Positions 18,838-20,029 of a stretch of DNA of 20,029 bases are shown here, piece after piece. Below the pieces are notes generated by a model. The model did not search any database and was not told where the DNA came from. It saw only the letters and a list, made by a program, of their open reading frames with translations. Location: contig JAQGAU010001300.1 in assembly GCA_034698045.1 (NCBI GenBank), positions 1 to 20,029 of the forward strand, in the 5' to 3' direction. Within the stretch, counting starts at the first letter, position 1; each line of letters starts with the position of its first letter. A program made the position numbers and the translations under genes. The DNA comes from Paramacrobiotus richtersi (lineage: Eukaryota > Tardigrada > Eutardigrada > Parachela > Macrobiotidae).

Positions 18838-19460
18838 CTTTGCGAATGAATGCACCTGGGCAGGCTTATGAAAAGTGTGTGGTTTTTATTTCCGGTTTGT
18901 TGAATTCGATTCAAGGGCTGTTACGAGCAGACTTACGAGGACGCTTTCTGTTAATATTATCGAACAAACATGGTCTTTAGCTAAAATTTTCTGTGTACGC
19001 AGTGTTACATCACATTTGCGCTAATGCCACTGTTTCTTTGTCGTACTAACGTTATAACACCGCACACTGCCAACGTGTACGTGCTTGATGTTGTTTAAAT
19101 GTGTCAGATACTGTGTGACTTAACCGCTACTTGTTGCATGAAAAGGGCGGTACGAGTGTATCATTAATAATTACTGGTAGCGTCAGCTTAATAAAAAAAA
19201 CTAGCAAGTGTGTCCTGTTTCCCATCGTAACCGCTGTTCGAACAGTTTTTGCGCGGGGATGTTCATACTATTTAGTAAAATGCGATTTTTCTGGAGGTAC
19301 ATCTACGCATAGATAATCATTTGCCATGGTTGTTAGTAGGAACGTACACAGGTACTGACCACTTTGATGTCAACCGGTTTTACCGGCGGTTTGTTGCGGA
19401 CTTTACTCAGTTTCATGATTTCCAGGCGTGCTAACCTCCGCTAGCATGAATTTCTAATGA
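18838..19460 (+). other. 3' UTR and flank of the second subfamily-II gene
   Basis: Aligned with 5455-6070 across its length. Similarity fades around 19455-19475, just before the LINE at the window end, which marks either the edge of the duplicated unit or the LINE insertion point. Confidence 0.65.
19190..19195 (+). promoter_or_regulatory. Polyadenylation signal AATAAA of the second subfamily-II gene
   Basis: AATAAA sits 353 nt after the TAG stop inside TTAATAAAAAAAACTAGC. It corresponds to the signal at 5808-5813 in the sister gene. Confidence 0.6.
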
Positions 19461-19474
19461 TGTACGATAGATCT

Positions 19475-20029
19475 TATCGGTATCTAGCTCCGCTCTACGA
19501 GCCTTGCAAAATACTCAGATTCACTTTCGAAATTACGAATAAGTTGCTGAAATTCGCTGGTGAAAGCATAGTTTCTCCACTAAAATTGCTCTTTTCGTCT
19601 ATAGTAAACGAAGGCAAATATCCGAGCAGCTGGAAAAAGTCATTTATCACTCCGATACCGAAGTTATCCTCAAAGTTGACTTTGCCAGCAAGTTACAGAC
19701 CGATTTCTATCCTCGATCCCATTTCAAAACTGTTTGAAAGATGTATTGATCGCTGGATGCGCGATTTTTTAACAGAACGAAAACTTTTGCTTGACCATCA
19801 GTTTGCGTACAGAAATAAAAGGTCGACGGAATTACAACTGTTTTTAGTATCAAAAATTCTAACGGACTACGTTTCGAATAGTGTTGACGTGGATGCTATC
19901 TTTTTAGACTGTTCAAAGGCTTTCGACAAATGTTCGCATGAAAGTATCGTCTGCTCACTAACAGTAATGGGATTCCCTAGTCAAATTGTGCATTTGATTT
20001 CGGATTATCTCAAGCAGCGCCTGCAGTGT
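19475..20029 (+). mobile_element. LINE reverse transcriptase, open frame running off the window end
   Basis: The frame is open from the codon after a TAG (19442-19444) to the last base, 195 codons without a stop. Clear LINE RT blocks appear in order: S-W-K-K-S-F-I-T-P-I-P-K, S-Y-R-P-I-S-I-L near 19692, S-K-L-F-E-R, D-H-Q-F-A-Y-R-N-K-R-S-T near 19800, and the catalytic-site block F-L-D-C-S-K-A-F-D-K near 19905-19930. The wording is of the Jockey/CR1 type. The upstream edge is near 19455-19500, where gene-flank homology ends, so the copy is 5'-truncated and lacks endonuclease. Unlike the other LINE pieces here, it shows no disabling change in the visible part, which suggests a younger insertion. 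The GVPQG and YxDD blocks would lie beyond the window. Confidence 0.85.

Overview
The window looks like nuclear DNA of an invertebrate animal; I cannot name the species. Genes are split by short phase-conserved introns (most 58-90 nt, acceptors mostly (T)nCAG or TAG), the proteins are secreted or GPI-anchored three-finger (Ly6/uPAR-type) proteins, and the remainder is LINE retrotransposon debris, a DNA transposon with long terminal inverted repeats, and palindromic repeats. There are no bacterial operons, rRNA genes or CRISPR arrays. The T-rich acceptors would suit a nematode, but that is weak evidence.

The gene content is one tandem family of three-finger protein (TFP) genes in two subfamilies. 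Unit 1 is the 3' end of a subfamily-I gene (264-473) followed by a seven-exon subfamily-II gene (1445-5454). Unit 2 repeats the order: a subfamily-I gene (11930-13756) followed by a seven-exon subfamily-II gene (15732-18837). Between them lies a third, broken subfamily-II copy (6444-7534). Exon lengths and phases agree between copies, which gives the gene models support beyond open frames alone. The subfamily-II model at 15732-18837 is complete: hydrophobic N-terminal signal, Cys-rich TFP ending in C-R-S-D-L-C-N, a stem with N-glycosylation sites encoded partly by 54-nt and 36-nt micro-exons, and a C-terminal hydrophobic GPI-type tail. Its sister at 1445-5454 is open throughout, but the aligned start codon reads CTG, and its last intron carries a 1198-bp Mutator-like element.

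Between the two units (about 8830-11720) sits a decayed RNase H-bearing LINE on the + strand, interrupted by a second, minus-strand LINE whose (TAA)n tail and 3-bp target repeat are visible. Removing the insert brings the reading frame back together. Between the two genes of unit 2 lies a large near-perfect palindrome (about 14640-15310) next to a tRNA-like sequence, flanked by related GCGAA-rich repeats. Intron 3 of the second subfamily-II gene holds a GC-rich block, a 51-bp-arm inverted repeat and a minus-strand LINE fragment. The window ends inside a LINE reverse transcriptase that is open for 195 codons and runs off the edge.

If expressed, the genes would make cell-surface (subfamily II) and probably secreted (subfamily I) three-finger proteins. 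No ligand, toxin activity or receptor role can be read from the sequence.
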